Assembly (NCBI GenBank): GCA_046327915.1
Contig: JAXLXO010000014.1
Span: forward strand, 1-64,000
Length of the DNA: 64,000 nucleotides
DNA from: VGTK01 sp046327915
GTDB lineage: Bacteria; Desulfobacterota; Binatia; UBA12015
Reading direction: 5' to 3'
The translations under genes and the position numbers were made by a program. Each line of letters begins with the position of its first letter. Position 1 is the first letter of the stretch. Of this stretch, positions 15,125 through 24,043 are shown in pieces. Under the pieces are notes generated by a model. The model was not told where the DNA came from and searched no databases. It was given only the letters and a program-made list of their open reading frames with translations.

Positions 15125-16870
15125 ATGGCCGACACGAAGCAGGACGTGCTCGACATGCTGCGCGATCTCGCCGAGCTGACGATGCTCGACGAGGGCGACC
15201 CGCAGTCGTTCCGCGTGCGCGCCTACGAGAGCGCGGCACAGGCCGTCGCGGCGCAGGCGAACGACCTCGGCACGCTGACCGCGAAGGACCTGGTGAAGAT
15301 CGAGGGCATCGGCAAGAGCACGGCGGAGAAGATCCGTGAGCTGCTCGAGACCGGAAAGGTCGAGAAGCTCGAGGCGCTGCGCGCGAAGCACCCGTCAACG
15401 GTCGTCGCGCTGCTGCGCATCCCCGGGCTCGGGCCCAAGGCCGTGAAGAAGCTGCGCGCCGAGCTGCGCATCGAGTCGGTGGACGACCTGCGCCACGCTC
15501 TCGCCGGGCACAAGCTGCGCGAGCTGCCGGGCTTCGGCGCGAAGTCCGAGGAGAAGCTCGCGCAGGCGCTCGCCCGCCTCGACGAGCAGGGCGACGTCGG
15601 CCGCACGCCGATCTCGGTCGCGCTGCCGCTCGCGAACCGCATCGTCGCGCACCTGCGCGAGGTGAAGGGCGTTCGGCACGCGGAGTTCTGCGGCTCGCTG
15701 CGGCGCTTCTCGGAGACCATCGGCGACGTGGACGTGGTCGTCGCCGCGACCGACCCCGAGCCGGTGATGGACGCGCTCACCGGCATGACCACGCTCGTCG
15801 ACCGCGTGCTCGGACGTGGCGCTGCGAAGACCAGCATCGTCACGAAGCGCGGCACGCAGGTGGATCTGCGCGTCGTCGCACCGCACCAGCTCGGCGCGGC
15901 GCTGCTCTACTTCACGGGGTCGAAGGGCCACAACATCAAGCTGCGCCAGCGCGCGCTCGCGCGCGGCTTGACGCTCAACGAGTACGCGCTGTCGAGGATC
16001 GACGGCGGCGATATCGTCGCGAGCGAGACCGAGGCGCAGATCTACGAGGCGCTCGGGCTGCCGTGGATCCCGCCAGTGCTGCGCGAGGACCAGGGCGAGA
16101 TCGAGGCCGCGGAGAAGGGCCTGCTGCCGGCACCGCTCGGCGACGTGATCGGCGACTTCCACTGCCACACCTCGGTGTCGGGCGACGGCCGCTCGCCGCT
16201 CGAGGACGTCGTCGACGCAGCGCTCGCGCGCGGCGTGCGCGTGCTCGCGATCACCGAGCACGCCGAGCGCACGGTGTCGGGCGTCGGGCGCGACGTCCTG
16301 CTCGCGCAGCGCGACGCGATCCACGCGATGCGCAAGAAGCTCGGCGACAAGCTCGTCCTCCTGCACGGCGTCGAGCTCAACATCGACCGCGACGGCGAGC
16401 TCGACTGGGACCTCGAGTTCCGCCGCGGCTTCGACTGGTGCCTCGCGTCGGTGCACGACCACTTCGACCTCGACCGCGCGACGCAGACGAAGCGCGTCGT
16501 CAAGGCGATGCAGGATCCGACGGTGCGCATGATCGGGCATCTCTCCGCGCGCATGATCGGCGCGCGGCCGCCGATCGAGCTCGACCTCGACGCGGTCTTC
16601 GACGCGGCGGAGAAGACCGGCACCGCGCTCGAGATCAACGGCGGGCTGCCGCGCCTCGATCTCTCGGTCGAGACGCTGCGTCGGGCGCGGGCGCGGAAGT
16701 TCCCGATCGTCCTCACCAGCGACGCGCATCGCGCCGACGAGCTGCAGCGCGTGGACTACGCGGCGCGCAACGCGGAGAAGGCCTGGCTCGACCGCGACCG
16801 CGTCGCGAACACGTGGGGGGCGAAGACGCTCGCGGCGTGGGCGACGGGCGGCAAGTCCGCGCTCGCGTGA
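15125..16870 (+). CDS. polX: Family X DNA polymerase with PHP domain
   Basis: A 581-residue enzyme of standard PolX size. Helix-hairpin-helix DNA-binding motifs appear early (LVKIEGIGKSTAEKIREL, LLRIPGLGPKAVKKL, ELPGFGAKSEEKL). The nucleotidyl-transfer centre is GSLRRFSETIGDVDVVV with downstream QVDLRVV. The C-terminal PHP domain (from about 340) shows DFHCHTSVSGDGRSPLEDVV, ITEHAERT, HGVELNIDRDG and LTSDAHRADEL, metal ligands giving 3'-5' exonuclease or AP-site activity. The role is gap filling in base-excision or end-joining repair. A TACACC hexamer 6 nt before the ATG could be a -10 of a leaderless transcript. Confidence 0.93.
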   Translation: MADTKQDVLDMLRDLAELTMLDEGDPQSFRVRAYESAAQAVAAQANDLGTLTAKDLVKIEGIGKSTAEKIRELLETGKVEKLEALRAKHPSTVVALLRIPGLGPKAVKKLRAELRIESVDDLRHALAGHKLRELPGFGAKSEEKLAQALARLDEQGDVGRTPISVALPLANRIVAHLREVKGVRHAEFCGSLRRFSETIGDVDVVVAATDPEPVMDALTGMTTLVDRVLGRGAAKTSIVTKRGTQVDLRVVAPHQLGAALLYFTGSKGHNIKLRQRALARGLTLNEYALSRIDGGDIVASETEAQIYEALGLPWIPPVLREDQGEIEAAEKGLLPAPLGDVIGDFHCHTSVSGDGRSPLEDVVDAALARGVRVLAITEHAERTVSGVGRDVLLAQRDAIHAMRKKLGDKLVLLHGVELNIDRDGELDWDLEFRRGFDWCLASVHDHFDLDRATQTKRVVKAMQDPTVRMIGHLSARMIGARPPIELDLDAVFDAAEKTGTALEINGGLPRLDLSVETLRRARARKFPIVLTSDAHRADELQRVDYAARNAEKAWLDRDRVANTWGAKTLAAWATGGKSALA

Positions 16871-16919
16871 CGCCGCCCGCGCGGTCGCGTAGAACGACGC
16901 CTCCACGGGAGGACGCCTG

Positions 16920-18167
16920 ATGAACCTGCGCGACATCGATCTCACCGACGCCGACGTCTTCGAGCGCGGCGTGCCGCACGACGCCTTCACCACGCTGCGG
17001 CGCGAGGCGCCCGTCTACTGGCACGAGGAGACGGACGGCCCCGGCTTCTTCGCGATCACCAAGTACGCCGACCTGCGCCAGGTCTCGACCAATCCCGAGA
17101 TCTTCTCGTCGGAGCGCAAGGCCACCCTGCGCGTCGATCCGCCCGAGTTCGTGCTCGAGATGATCCGCAACATGATGCTCAACATGGATCCGCCGAAGCA
17201 CCGGCGGTATCGCGGGCTCATCAACAAGGCGTTCACGCCGCGCATGGTGCAGAACCTGCACGGCATGGTGACCGGGACGGTCACCCGCATCATCGACGAC
17301 GTCATCGAGCGCGGCGAGTGCGACTTCGTCGAGGACATCGCCGCGATCCTGCCGATGGAGGTCATCTGCGAGATGATGGGCGTGCCGCGCGAGGATCGCC
17401 GGCAGGTCTACCTCATCGGCAACAAGCTGGTCGGCTTCGAGGACCCGGAGCTGCAGCCCGATGGACAGGTCGTCGACGTGCAGAACGCCGACGCCGCCAG
17501 CGCCTTCGGCGAGATGTTCGCCTACGCGCACAAGCTGCGCGAGCAGGCGCTCGCCGACCCGAAGGACAACCTCGCGAGCGCGCTGCTGAGCGCCGAGCTC
17601 GACGGCGAGAAGCTGAGCGCCGAGGACTTCCAGTGGTGGTTCCAGCTGCTGCTGGTCGCCGGCAACGAAACCACGCGCACGGTCACGACCAACGGCATGC
17701 TCGACCTGATCGCGCACCCCGACCAGATGGAGCGCCTGCGGCAGGATCCGTCGCTGGTGCCGAGCGCGGTCGAGGAGATCCTGCGCTTCAACCCGCCGGT
17801 GCACGCGTTCCGCCGCCAGACCACGCGCGCCACCGAGATCCGCGGCATCGAGATCCCCGCCGACAGCAAGATCATGATGTGGTACCCGTCGGTGAACCGC
17901 GACGAGGAGGTCTTCCCGGACTCGCAGCGCTTCGACGTCGCGCGCACGCCGAACGACCACCTGAGCTTCGGCATCGGCGAGCACTTCTGCCTCGGCGCGA
18001 ATCTCGCGCGTCTCGAGCTGCGCGAGATCTTCAAGGGCATCGTCGAGCGGCTGCACGACGTGCAGCTCGCCGCGAAGCCACGCCGCCTGCGCTCGACGTT
18101 CGTGAACGGCGTGAAGGAGATGCGCGTGACGTTCCGCACGGGACCGCGCGTCGGCGCGGCCGCGTGA
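16920..18167 (+). CDS. Cytochrome P450 (first of three)
   Basis: A 415-residue bacterial class I P450. The I-helix oxygen-binding motif is LLVAGNETTRT, the K-helix ExxR is in AVEEILRFNPPVHAFRRQT, and the heme-binding loop is FGIGEHFCLGANLAR with the axial Cys at about 357. A GGGAGG site precedes the ATG. The sequence type (LMNMDPPKHRRYR, NRDEEVFPDSQRFDVAR) resembles CYP125/142/124-like enzymes that hydroxylate steroid or branched-lipid side chains; that substrate is inference. It follows polX by 49 bp and converges on the SDR with a 3-bp gap. No ferredoxin gene is adjacent. Confidence 0.92.
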   Translation: MNLRDIDLTDADVFERGVPHDAFTTLRREAPVYWHEETDGPGFFAITKYADLRQVSTNPEIFSSERKATLRVDPPEFVLEMIRNMMLNMDPPKHRRYRGLINKAFTPRMVQNLHGMVTGTVTRIIDDVIERGECDFVEDIAAILPMEVICEMMGVPREDRRQVYLIGNKLVGFEDPELQPDGQVVDVQNADAASAFGEMFAYAHKLREQALADPKDNLASALLSAELDGEKLSAEDFQWWFQLLLVAGNETTRTVTTNGMLDLIAHPDQMERLRQDPSLVPSAVEEILRFNPPVHAFRRQTTRATEIRGIEIPADSKIMMWYPSVNRDEEVFPDSQRFDVARTPNDHLSFGIGEHFCLGANLARLELREIFKGIVERLHDVQLAAKPRRLRSTFVNGVKEMRVTFRTGPRVGAAA

Positions 18168-18170
18168 CCG

Positions 18171-18914
18171 TCACACGGCGAAGCCGCCGTCGATGCGCAG
18201 GCACGAGCCGGTGATGTAACCGGCCTCGGGCCGCGTCAAGTACGACACGAAGCCGGCGATCTCGGCGACGGTCCCGTAGCGGCCCAGCGGAATGCCGCGC
18301 CGCAGCTCGTCGGCGAACGGGCCGGTCGCGGGATTCATGTCGGTGCCGATCGGTCCGGGCAGCAGCGCGTTGACGGTGATGCCGCGCGTGCCGACGTCGC
18401 GCGCGAGGCTCGCCGTCATTCCGGACACGGCCGCCTTGGTGAGGACGTAGAGCACGCCGCCGGCGAAGGGCACGCGCTCGGCATTGATGCTGCCGATGTT
18501 GACGATCCGCCCGCCGTCGCCCATGTGGCGGAGCGCCTCCTGCGACGCGACGAAGACGCCACGGACGTTCACCGCCATCATGCGGTCGAACTCGGCGAGC
18601 GTCAGCTCGTCGATCGGCTTCACGACGAGCATGCCGGCGTTGTTCACCAGCACGTCGACGCGCCCGAACCGCTCGACGGTCTGCGCGACCGACGCGCGCA
18701 CCTGATCCGCGTCGCCCGCGTCCGCGTGGATCGCGAGCGCACGTCCGCCCGCCGCCTCGATCCGTTGCACGACGCCGTGCGCGGCTTCCTGCGACCCGGC
18801 ATAGGTCAGCGCGACCGACGCACCGTCCGCGGCGAGCCGCTCGGCGATCGCGGCACCGATGCCGCGCGACCCGCCGGTGACGAGCGCGACCTTGCCTTCG
18901 AGATGTCCTGCCAT
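18171..18914 (-). CDS. SDR-family oxidoreductase (FabG-like)
   Basis: A 247-residue classical SDR: cofactor motif TGGSRGIG (residues 14-21), NNAG, the active-site serine in IVNIGSINAE, and YxxxK as LYVLTKAAVSGM. It ends YITGSCLRIDGGFAV, the normal family C-terminus. It reduces a ketone or oxidises an alcohol with NAD(P)H. It is the last of three minus-strand genes (TetR, DUF1772 protein, SDR), which suggests a small TetR-controlled redox unit. Confidence 0.9.
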   Translation of the reverse strand: MAGHLEGKVALVTGGSRGIGAAIAERLAADGASVALTYAGSQEAAHGVVQRIEAAGGRALAIHADAGDADQVRASVAQTVERFGRVDVLVNNAGMLVVKPIDELTLAEFDRMMAVNVRGVFVASQEALRHMGDGGRIVNIGSINAERVPFAGGVLYVLTKAAVSGMTASLARDVGTRGITVNALLPGPIGTDMNPATGPFADELRRGIPLGRYGTVAEIAGFVSYLTRPEAGYITGSCLRIDGGFAV

Positions 18915-19037
18915 GAGTCCTCCCGCAGGCCGCCGCCCGCATTCCCTCCGAGCCGGTGACTACGGCGACAGGTCCGCGGCCGAGTCAACGCGCTTCGCGG
19001 GATCCGGACGGCAACGGCTTCTGACGCGTCTCCGCGG

Positions 19038-19505
19038 TCACGCCGCGAGCGCCGCGACGAACGCCGCCCCGGCCGCGATCGACGCGGCCGCACGGACCGT
19101 GTTCCAGCGCGTCCACTCGCTCACGTAGTCTGCCCAGATCCGCTCGGACTCCGGCTCGGTCGGCACGATGTCGGCGAGCAGCTCGTTGCGCGGCACGTTG
19201 CACAGCATCGTGACGCCGATGCTGCCGACGAGGTAGAGCACCGCGCCGGTCGCGAGCCACGCCCGGCCGTGCCACGGAACGCCGAGCAGCAGCGGTGCCG
19301 TGAGCGCGGCCGTTCCCAGGAAGACGCCGAGGAAGCTCCGGTTCAGCACCACGACGTTGATGCTTTGCATGGCCGCGATGCCCTCTCGCGCCGGCAGTCG
19401 CGCGAGGGCCGGCATGACGAAGCTCGAGAACGCGAAGAACACGCCACCGACCACACCGGCGCCGAGGGCCGCGGCAAGTACCGTCGCAAACAGAACGCCG
19501 TGCAC
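19038..19505 (-). CDS. DUF1772 / anthrone-oxygenase-like membrane protein
   Basis: A 155-residue protein with four hydrophobic helices (about 5-30, 53-75, 82-102 and 135-155). The GVVGGVFFAFSSFVMPALARL motif, QSINVVVLNRSF, and the C-terminal WTRWNTVRAAASIAAG are diagnostic of DUF1772. Fungal relatives oxidise anthrones without cofactor; the bacterial function is not known. It lies 60 bp downstream of the TetR gene and 123 bp before the SDR. Confidence 0.82.
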   Translation of the reverse strand: MHGVLFATVLAAALGAGVVGGVFFAFSSFVMPALARLPAREGIAAMQSINVVVLNRSFLGVFLGTAALTAPLLLGVPWHGRAWLATGAVLYLVGSIGVTMLCNVPRNELLADIVPTEPESERIWADYVSEWTRWNTVRAAASIAAGAAFVAALAA

Positions 19506-19565
19506 GGAAGGACGCTGGCACGGCGCCGCAGCCGACGCGACCGCGTTGCACGCGGCCGGGGCGCG

Positions 19566-20117
19566 TCAAGCAAGGCTCGCGACGTCGAGGATCGGCCGCG
19601 TGGAGCGGCGCACGCGCGCCAGCAGCAGCGCCCCCTCCATCGCCGCGACCACCAGCTGCGCCTTCGTCCGCGCCTCGCGGCGCGCGGCGCCCGCCCGCTC
19701 GAGCACTCCGGCGATGACGTCGATCCAGCCGTCGATCGCCTGCGCGCCGGCGGCGGTGATCGACGGCGACGCGGGCGCCGTCTCGAGCAGCGTGGTCGCG
19801 ACCGGGCATCCGGAGCGGAAGTCCGACTCCTCCATCCAGCCCGCCATCGTCCTGCAGTAGGCGCGCAGGAAGGCCGCGGGATCGGCGTGCTTCGCCGCGT
19901 GCCCTTCGAGCATCTCGCGCACGAGCCCGCCCGCGAGCGTCACCGCGGCCTCGCCCAGCGCCTCCTTCCCGGCCGGGAAGTAGTGGTAGAGCGAGCCCTT
20001 CGGCGCGCCGCTCTCGGCGACGATCTGCTGCAGGCCGGTCAACGCGTAGCCCTGGCGGCGGAAGAGCCGCATCGCCGTGCGGATCAGGTTGTCCTTGCTG
20101 GTCGCGGCGTCGCCCAC
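19566..20117 (-). CDS. TetR/AcrR-family regulator (LmrA/YxaF-like)
   Basis: A 183-residue regulator. The N-terminal helix-turn-helix reads LIRTAMRLFRRQGYALTGLQQIVAESGAPKGSLYHYFPAGKEAL, and the C-terminal ligand domain contains SDFRSGCPVATTLLE, typical of the LmrA/YxaF group. It is divergent from the crotonase gene, with an imperfect palindrome between them that is probably its operator. It likely represses both its own operon (DUF1772 protein, SDR) and the crotonase. The stop codon lies within a CTTGACG heptamer. Confidence 0.9.
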   Translation of the reverse strand: MGDAATSKDNLIRTAMRLFRRQGYALTGLQQIVAESGAPKGSLYHYFPAGKEALGEAAVTLAGGLVREMLEGHAAKHADPAAFLRAYCRTMAGWMEESDFRSGCPVATTLLETAPASPSITAAGAQAIDGWIDVIAGVLERAGAARREARTKAQLVVAAMEGALLLARVRRSTRPILDVASLA

Positions 20118-20137
20118 GCTCGCCCCCTTGTCTGAAT

Positions 20138-20153
20138 TATGACGATCGGTCTA
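20138..20153. promoter_or_regulatory. Imperfect TetR-type operator between divergent genes
   Basis: TATGACGATCGGTCTA is an imperfect palindrome centred on CGATCG, resembling TetR operators of the TAGACCGATCGGTCTA type. It lies 20 bp from the TetR start and 36 bp from the crotonase start, in an AT-rich patch. Confidence 0.5.
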
Positions 20154-20189
20154 CATAGTGGCACACGCTCTGTCAGGAGGAAAGGCACC

Positions 20190-20879
20190 ATGGGAGACCG
20201 GACCAGGCTCGAGATCGCGAACGGCGTCGCATGGCTCACGCTCGACGACGGCAAGGTGAACGCGCTGTCGACGGAGATGCTCGCCGAGATCGCGGCCGCG
20301 CTCGACGCGGCGGAGGCCGCGGGCGCGGTCGTCGTCCTGCGCGGGCGCGAGGGGATGTTCTCCGCCGGCTTCGATCTGAAGACCTTCAAGAAGGGCCCCG
20401 CGGAGACGGTGGCGATGCTCCGCGCCGGGGCCGACGCGATCGTCCGCCTGCTCACGTTTCCCCGCCCGGTGCTGAGCGTCTGCAATGGACACGCCTACCC
20501 CGCCGGCGCCTTCCTCGTGATGTCGTCCGACGTGCGCTTCTGCGTCGACGGACCGTGGCGGATGGGCATGAACGAGGTCGCGATCGGCCTCACGCTGCCG
20601 TACTTCGCGATCGAGCTCGCACGGCACCGGCTCACGCCGCCGGGCTTCGCGCGCCTCACCACCGGCGCACTCTTCCCGCCCGACGAGGCGCGGCACTTCG
20701 GCTACGTCGATCGCATCGTCGCGCCGTCCGACGCGGAGGACGCGGTGCGCAGCGAAGTCGAGCGGCTGCTCGCGCTCGACATGCCGAGCTTCACCGCGAC
20801 CAAGCTGCGCGTGAACGCGCACGCCGTGCGCGCGATCCGCGACGCGGTGGACGCCGAGCTGAAGGAGGTCGCCGCCTGA
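20190..20879 (+). CDS. Enoyl-CoA hydratase/isomerase (crotonase family)
   Basis: A 229-residue crotonase-fold protein with an AGGAGG site 9 nt before the ATG. The oxyanion-hole segments are FSAGFDLKTFKKG and GHAYPAGAFLVMSSDVRF. The usual catalytic Glu positions are not clearly conserved: the second region reads GPWRMGMNEVAIGL, where the Glu of NEVAIG aligns with the single-Glu isomerase/hydratase type. It acts on acyl-CoA thioesters. The start was chosen at the strong ribosome-binding site, excluding a 17-codon extension that would cover the operator. Confidence 0.88.
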   Translation: MGDRTRLEIANGVAWLTLDDGKVNALSTEMLAEIAAALDAAEAAGAVVVLRGREGMFSAGFDLKTFKKGPAETVAMLRAGADAIVRLLTFPRPVLSVCNGHAYPAGAFLVMSSDVRFCVDGPWRMGMNEVAIGLTLPYFAIELARHRLTPPGFARLTTGALFPPDEARHFGYVDRIVAPSDAEDAVRSEVERLLALDMPSFTATKLRVNAHAVRAIRDAVDAELKEVAA

Positions 20880-20891
20880 CGATCGGATGAA

Positions 20892-20934
20892 GCACCGGGC
20901 GGATTTCGTCGCTCGTGGCCGGCGAAGCCGGTGC
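20892..20934. terminator. GC hairpin between convergent genes
   Basis: GCACCGG (20892-20898) pairs with CCGGTGC (20928-20934). A competing inner hairpin CCGGC-GAA-GCCGG lies at 20919-20931. There is no T-tract. It separates the 3' ends of the crotonase and monooxygenase genes. Confidence 0.4.
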
Positions 20935-20939
20935 GGACG

Positions 20940-22109
20940 TCAGAGCAGGTCGGTCGGGATGGTCTCGACGCCGAGCGCGACCTTCCCCGCGGCCTGCGCC
21001 GCGCGGTCGAAGTCGAACATGACGTGGCCGCGCATGACCTGCAGGTCGCGCAGCTGGCGCTGCAACGGCGACGAGAGGAACGACGCACTGGCACCCGCCG
21101 CGGCGGCGAGTCCGTTCACGGCCTGATTCGCCAGCCGCACGACGTCGGCCGCGGCCAGACGGATCGCGGCGAGGTCCTCGACCGGTGCATTCACGCCGAG
21201 CGGACCGATGCGCTCGAGCCTGCGGATCGCGTCCTGCCACACGAGGCGCGCGGCACGCACCGTCGCGAGCGCCTCGCCGCAGCGGAGATGCGTCGCAGGG
21301 ACCTCGAGCTGCTTCTGCACGCCGTACGACTGCATCTTCGCCGCCATGCGCGCACGGAACGATTCGAGCGCGGCTTCGGCCGCGCCGAGAGCGGGCGTGG
21401 CCGCGACCAGCACCAGCGTCTGCACGAGCGGCCAGCCGACGCTCGTACCCGGGTGCAGCGCTTCGCCCGGAGCCTGGCCCATCTTGATGCGCCACATCTC
21501 GAGCGTGCGGTACTCGGGCACGAAGACGTCGCGCACGACCACCGCGTTCGAGCCGGTCGCCGCCATGCCCGACACGTGCCACACGTCCTCGACCTCGACC
21601 TCGGCGCGCGGCAGCACGCAGAAGCGCGGCCCCGCTTCGCGGTCCATGCCGGTGACCATCACCCAGTCGGCGTGCATGACGCCGGTCGCCCACTCCCAGC
21701 GGCCACGCACGCGGAAGCCGCCGTCGCAGCGCTCGGCCTTGCCGGTCGGCGCGAGCGGAGCGGGAGCCAGCGGGATCGCGCCGTTCGCGAACAGCTCCGC
21801 CTGGAAGCGCGGATCGAAGCGGCACAGCAGCCAGGAGTGCAGGCTCAGGAACGACAGCGTCCACGCGCTCGACGCGCAGCCGTGCGCGAGACGCCGCGTC
21901 GCCTCCAGAAACTCCGCGACCTCGGCACCGGCGCCACCCCAGCGCTTCGGCGTGAGCATCGCGAGGAAGCCGGCCGCGTCGGCGTCGTGCATGGTCGCGT
22001 CGGGCAGACGGCGCAGCGCCTCGGCCTCGGCCGCGCGCTCCGCGAGACGCGGCACCATCGCGTCGATGCGCGCGAGGATCTCGCTCGTGGTCGTCGGGCG
22101 TGTCGTCAC
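20940..22109 (-). CDS. Acyl-CoA-dehydrogenase-fold flavin monooxygenase (HsaA-like)
   Basis: A 389-residue protein from a GTG start (VTTRPTTTSEILARIDAMVP). The pattern FLAMLTPKRWGGAGAEVAEFLEATRRLAHGCASSAWTLSF, then GGFRVRGRWEWATGVMHADWVMVTG and a four-helix C-terminal domain ending GKVALGVETIPTDLL, matches group D flavin monooxygenases such as HsaA and p-hydroxyphenylacetate hydroxylase oxygenase components rather than true acyl-CoA dehydrogenases. These hydroxylate phenols using FADH2 from a separate reductase; no reductase gene is adjacent. It follows the alpha/beta hydrolase by 19 bp in one transcription unit. Confidence 0.83.
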   Translation of the reverse strand: MTTRPTTTSEILARIDAMVPRLAERAAEAEALRRLPDATMHDADAAGFLAMLTPKRWGGAGAEVAEFLEATRRLAHGCASSAWTLSFLSLHSWLLCRFDPRFQAELFANGAIPLAPAPLAPTGKAERCDGGFRVRGRWEWATGVMHADWVMVTGMDREAGPRFCVLPRAEVEVEDVWHVSGMAATGSNAVVVRDVFVPEYRTLEMWRIKMGQAPGEALHPGTSVGWPLVQTLVLVAATPALGAAEAALESFRARMAAKMQSYGVQKQLEVPATHLRCGEALATVRAARLVWQDAIRRLERIGPLGVNAPVEDLAAIRLAAADVVRLANQAVNGLAAAAGASASFLSSPLQRQLRDLQVMRGHVMFDFDRAAQAAGKVALGVETIPTDLL

Positions 22110-22128
22110 GGTGAAGCTCCGATCGCGC

Positions 22129-23280
22129 TCAGAAGCCGTGCCGCGCGATCCAGCCGCCGACGGTCGTAACGGCCGTCGGCAGCAGATCGGGCCGCTCGAT
22201 GTAGTAGTGGTCCGCGCCCTCGACCTGCACGATCTCCTTGTCCGCGTGCGGCACCGCGTCGAACAGACGCTGCGCGTGACTCGGCGTACACGCGAGGTCG
22301 GCGCGGTTGTTGATGACGAGCACGGGGCACGAGATGCGCGACGCGTTGCCGAGCCCGTCGGCACGGCTGTCGTCGTAGCTCCACTGCGAGAGCCACGAGC
22401 GCAGCGTCGTGAAGCGCGCGAGTCCGACCGGACCGTCGTTCGCGATGCGCGGCTCACCGAGATAGCAGGTGTGCGGCTTGCGATCGGATGGGTCCTGCGT
22501 CGGGTCGGTCCAGCGCACGTCGCACATGGTGCCGTAGACGACGAACGGACGCTCCATGTTCTCGTCGCCCGCGGCCTTCAGCGCGGCGAGCGTCTGCTTG
22601 ACGCGCGCGGTGATGCGGCGGTTGCGCGCGATCTGGGCGGCGCGGAAGCGCTCGACGAACGCGGGCGCGTATGGCGGCCTCTGCGGACACTTCGGATCGT
22701 AGATGTTCAGCTCGGGGTCGCGGTCGAACGGACGGTCCTCGTCGTGGATCGACGGGTCCATCCACTCGGTGAGCGTGACCGATCGGCTGATGTGCGCCGC
22801 GAGCAGCAGGATGCCGTCGGCGGGCTCGAGCTTCGCGCCGACGATGTCCGCCGGATCACCCGCGGGTGTCGTGGTGATCGTCGGGTGCTCGGCCTGGTCC
22901 TGGTAGAAGAGCGACAGCGAGCCGCCGCCCGACCAGCCGCCCAGCAGGACCTTCTCGTAGCCAAAGCGCTGCTTCAGGTCCTTGACGCACGCGCCGAGGT
23001 CGAGCAGGCACTTCTCGAGGATCAGCGCGGTGTCGTTCCCGCGGTACCGGGGGTTGCAGTAGACGACGTGGTGTCCGCCGTACGCGAGCGCGGTGACCAG
23101 CGGCAGGAAAGAGCCGCCGCCGATCGGATGCGAGAACAGGATCACCGTCTTCGAGTCGCCCTCCGCCGGACGGATGCGCATGCACTCGACGAAGACCATC
23201 CCGGACGGGCCGCCGTAGACGTCCTTCAGCGGGCTCTTGTCCTCGTGCACGAAGCCGTACGCCTCTCGCACCACCGCCAT
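22129..23280 (-). CDS. Alpha/beta hydrolase
   Basis: A 383-residue alpha/beta-hydrolase fold protein. HPIGGGSFLP forms the oxyanion region, the nucleophile elbow is LLGGWSGGGSLSLF (Ser about 117) and the catalytic His is in VEGADHYYIERPDLL near residue 360. A long insert between strands 6 and 7 (about residues 165-280) makes it larger than typical meta-cleavage-product hydrolases. Substrate unknown; esters or C-C bonds of ring-cleavage products are possible from the company it keeps. It is co-directional with the monooxygenase and divergent from a TetR gene. Confidence 0.85.
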   Translation of the reverse strand: MAVVREAYGFVHEDKSPLKDVYGGPSGMVFVECMRIRPAEGDSKTVILFSHPIGGGSFLPLVTALAYGGHHVVYCNPRYRGNDTALILEKCLLDLGACVKDLKQRFGYEKVLLGGWSGGGSLSLFYQDQAEHPTITTTPAGDPADIVGAKLEPADGILLLAAHISRSVTLTEWMDPSIHDEDRPFDRDPELNIYDPKCPQRPPYAPAFVERFRAAQIARNRRITARVKQTLAALKAAGDENMERPFVVYGTMCDVRWTDPTQDPSDRKPHTCYLGEPRIANDGPVGLARFTTLRSWLSQWSYDDSRADGLGNASRISCPVLVINNRADLACTPSHAQRLFDAVPHADKEIVQVEGADHYYIERPDLLPTAVTTVGGWIARHGF

Positions 23281-23301
23281 GGCTCACCCTCCGATGAAAA
23301 G

Positions 23302-23317
23302 CTGATTGCATGATCAG
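23302..23317. promoter_or_regulatory. Palindromic operator CTGAT-TGCATG-ATCAG
   Basis: A perfect 5+5 inverted repeat around TGCATG, in an AT-rich gap between the divergent alpha/beta hydrolase and TetR genes, 21 bp from the hydrolase start. Likely the binding site of the adjacent TetR protein. Confidence 0.5.
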
Positions 23318-23359
23318 AAAATCTTGAGTGCTCGGTCAGAAGCGTGTATCCGAAACTCG

Positions 23360-24043
23360 ATGGCGCTGTCGAGCACCGCGACGGTCCTGCCGCTCGGCAA
23401 GGGCGAGCGCACCGCGGCCCGCATCCGCGAAGTGGCGCTCGACCAGTTCTCGCGCCTCGGCTTCGAGCGCGTGACGATGGCGGGCATCGCCGAGGAGTCC
23501 GGCGTTTCGCAGGCGAGCCTGCACCACCACTTCGGCGACAAGGACCAGCTCTGGCGCGCGGCGATGCTCGGGCTCGCGAACGTCATCGCCGAAGAGGAGC
23601 GTCTGCTCGCGGCCGCGCAGGACGCCACGGCGATCGTCCAGCTGCGCATGGCGATGCGCCTCTTCGTGCAGATCAGCTGGAAGCACCCGGCTCTCGGACG
23701 CATCGTGGCGCTCGAGGGCATGGCCGGCGGTGAGCGCCTCGCGTGGCTGAACGAGCACCTGCTCGGCGCGCGCAACCGCCGTCTCGCGGCCCTGGTTCGC
23801 AAGGCCATCGCGGACGGCGACCTGAAGCCCTTCCCGCCCGAGCAGGTGGTGGTGACGCTGCAGGCGGGCGCGGTCGGCATCATCAATCTGCGTCCGCTGC
23901 TCGCGGTGAACTTCGGAGCGGATCCGGACACGCCGCGCGGACGTGCGGCACACGAGGAGCTGATCCTCGACGGGCTCTTCGCGGGCCTGCTCGCGGACGG
24001 TGCGGGCGTCAAGAAGAAGACGACCAGGAGGACACGGCGATGA
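23360..24043 (+). CDS. TetR-family regulator
   Basis: A 227-residue regulator. After a short tail the helix-turn-helix reads RIREVALDQFSRLGFERVTMAGIAEESGVSQASLHHHFGDKDQLWRAAM. The C-terminal domain is helical with a basic KKKTTRRTRR end. Its stop overlaps the next ATG by 4 bp (ATGA), so it is translationally coupled to the VOC gene. By position it controls both the VOC gene and the divergent hydrolase-monooxygenase pair. The start at 23360 keeps the operator outside the coding region. Confidence 0.88.
   Translation: MALSSTATVLPLGKGERTAARIREVALDQFSRLGFERVTMAGIAEESGVSQASLHHHFGDKDQLWRAAMLGLANVIAEEERLLAAAQDATAIVQLRMAMRLFVQISWKHPALGRIVALEGMAGGERLAWLNEHLLGARNRRLAALVRKAIADGDLKPFPPEQVVVTLQAGAVGIINLRPLLAVNFGADPDTPRGRAAHEELILDGLFAGLLADGAGVKKKTTRRTRR

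Noticed and set aside
18175..20117. The TetR-DUF1772-SDR set considered as a polyketide anthrone-oxygenase cluster
   Set aside because: No polyketide synthase or cyclase genes are present, so only the individual families can be supported.
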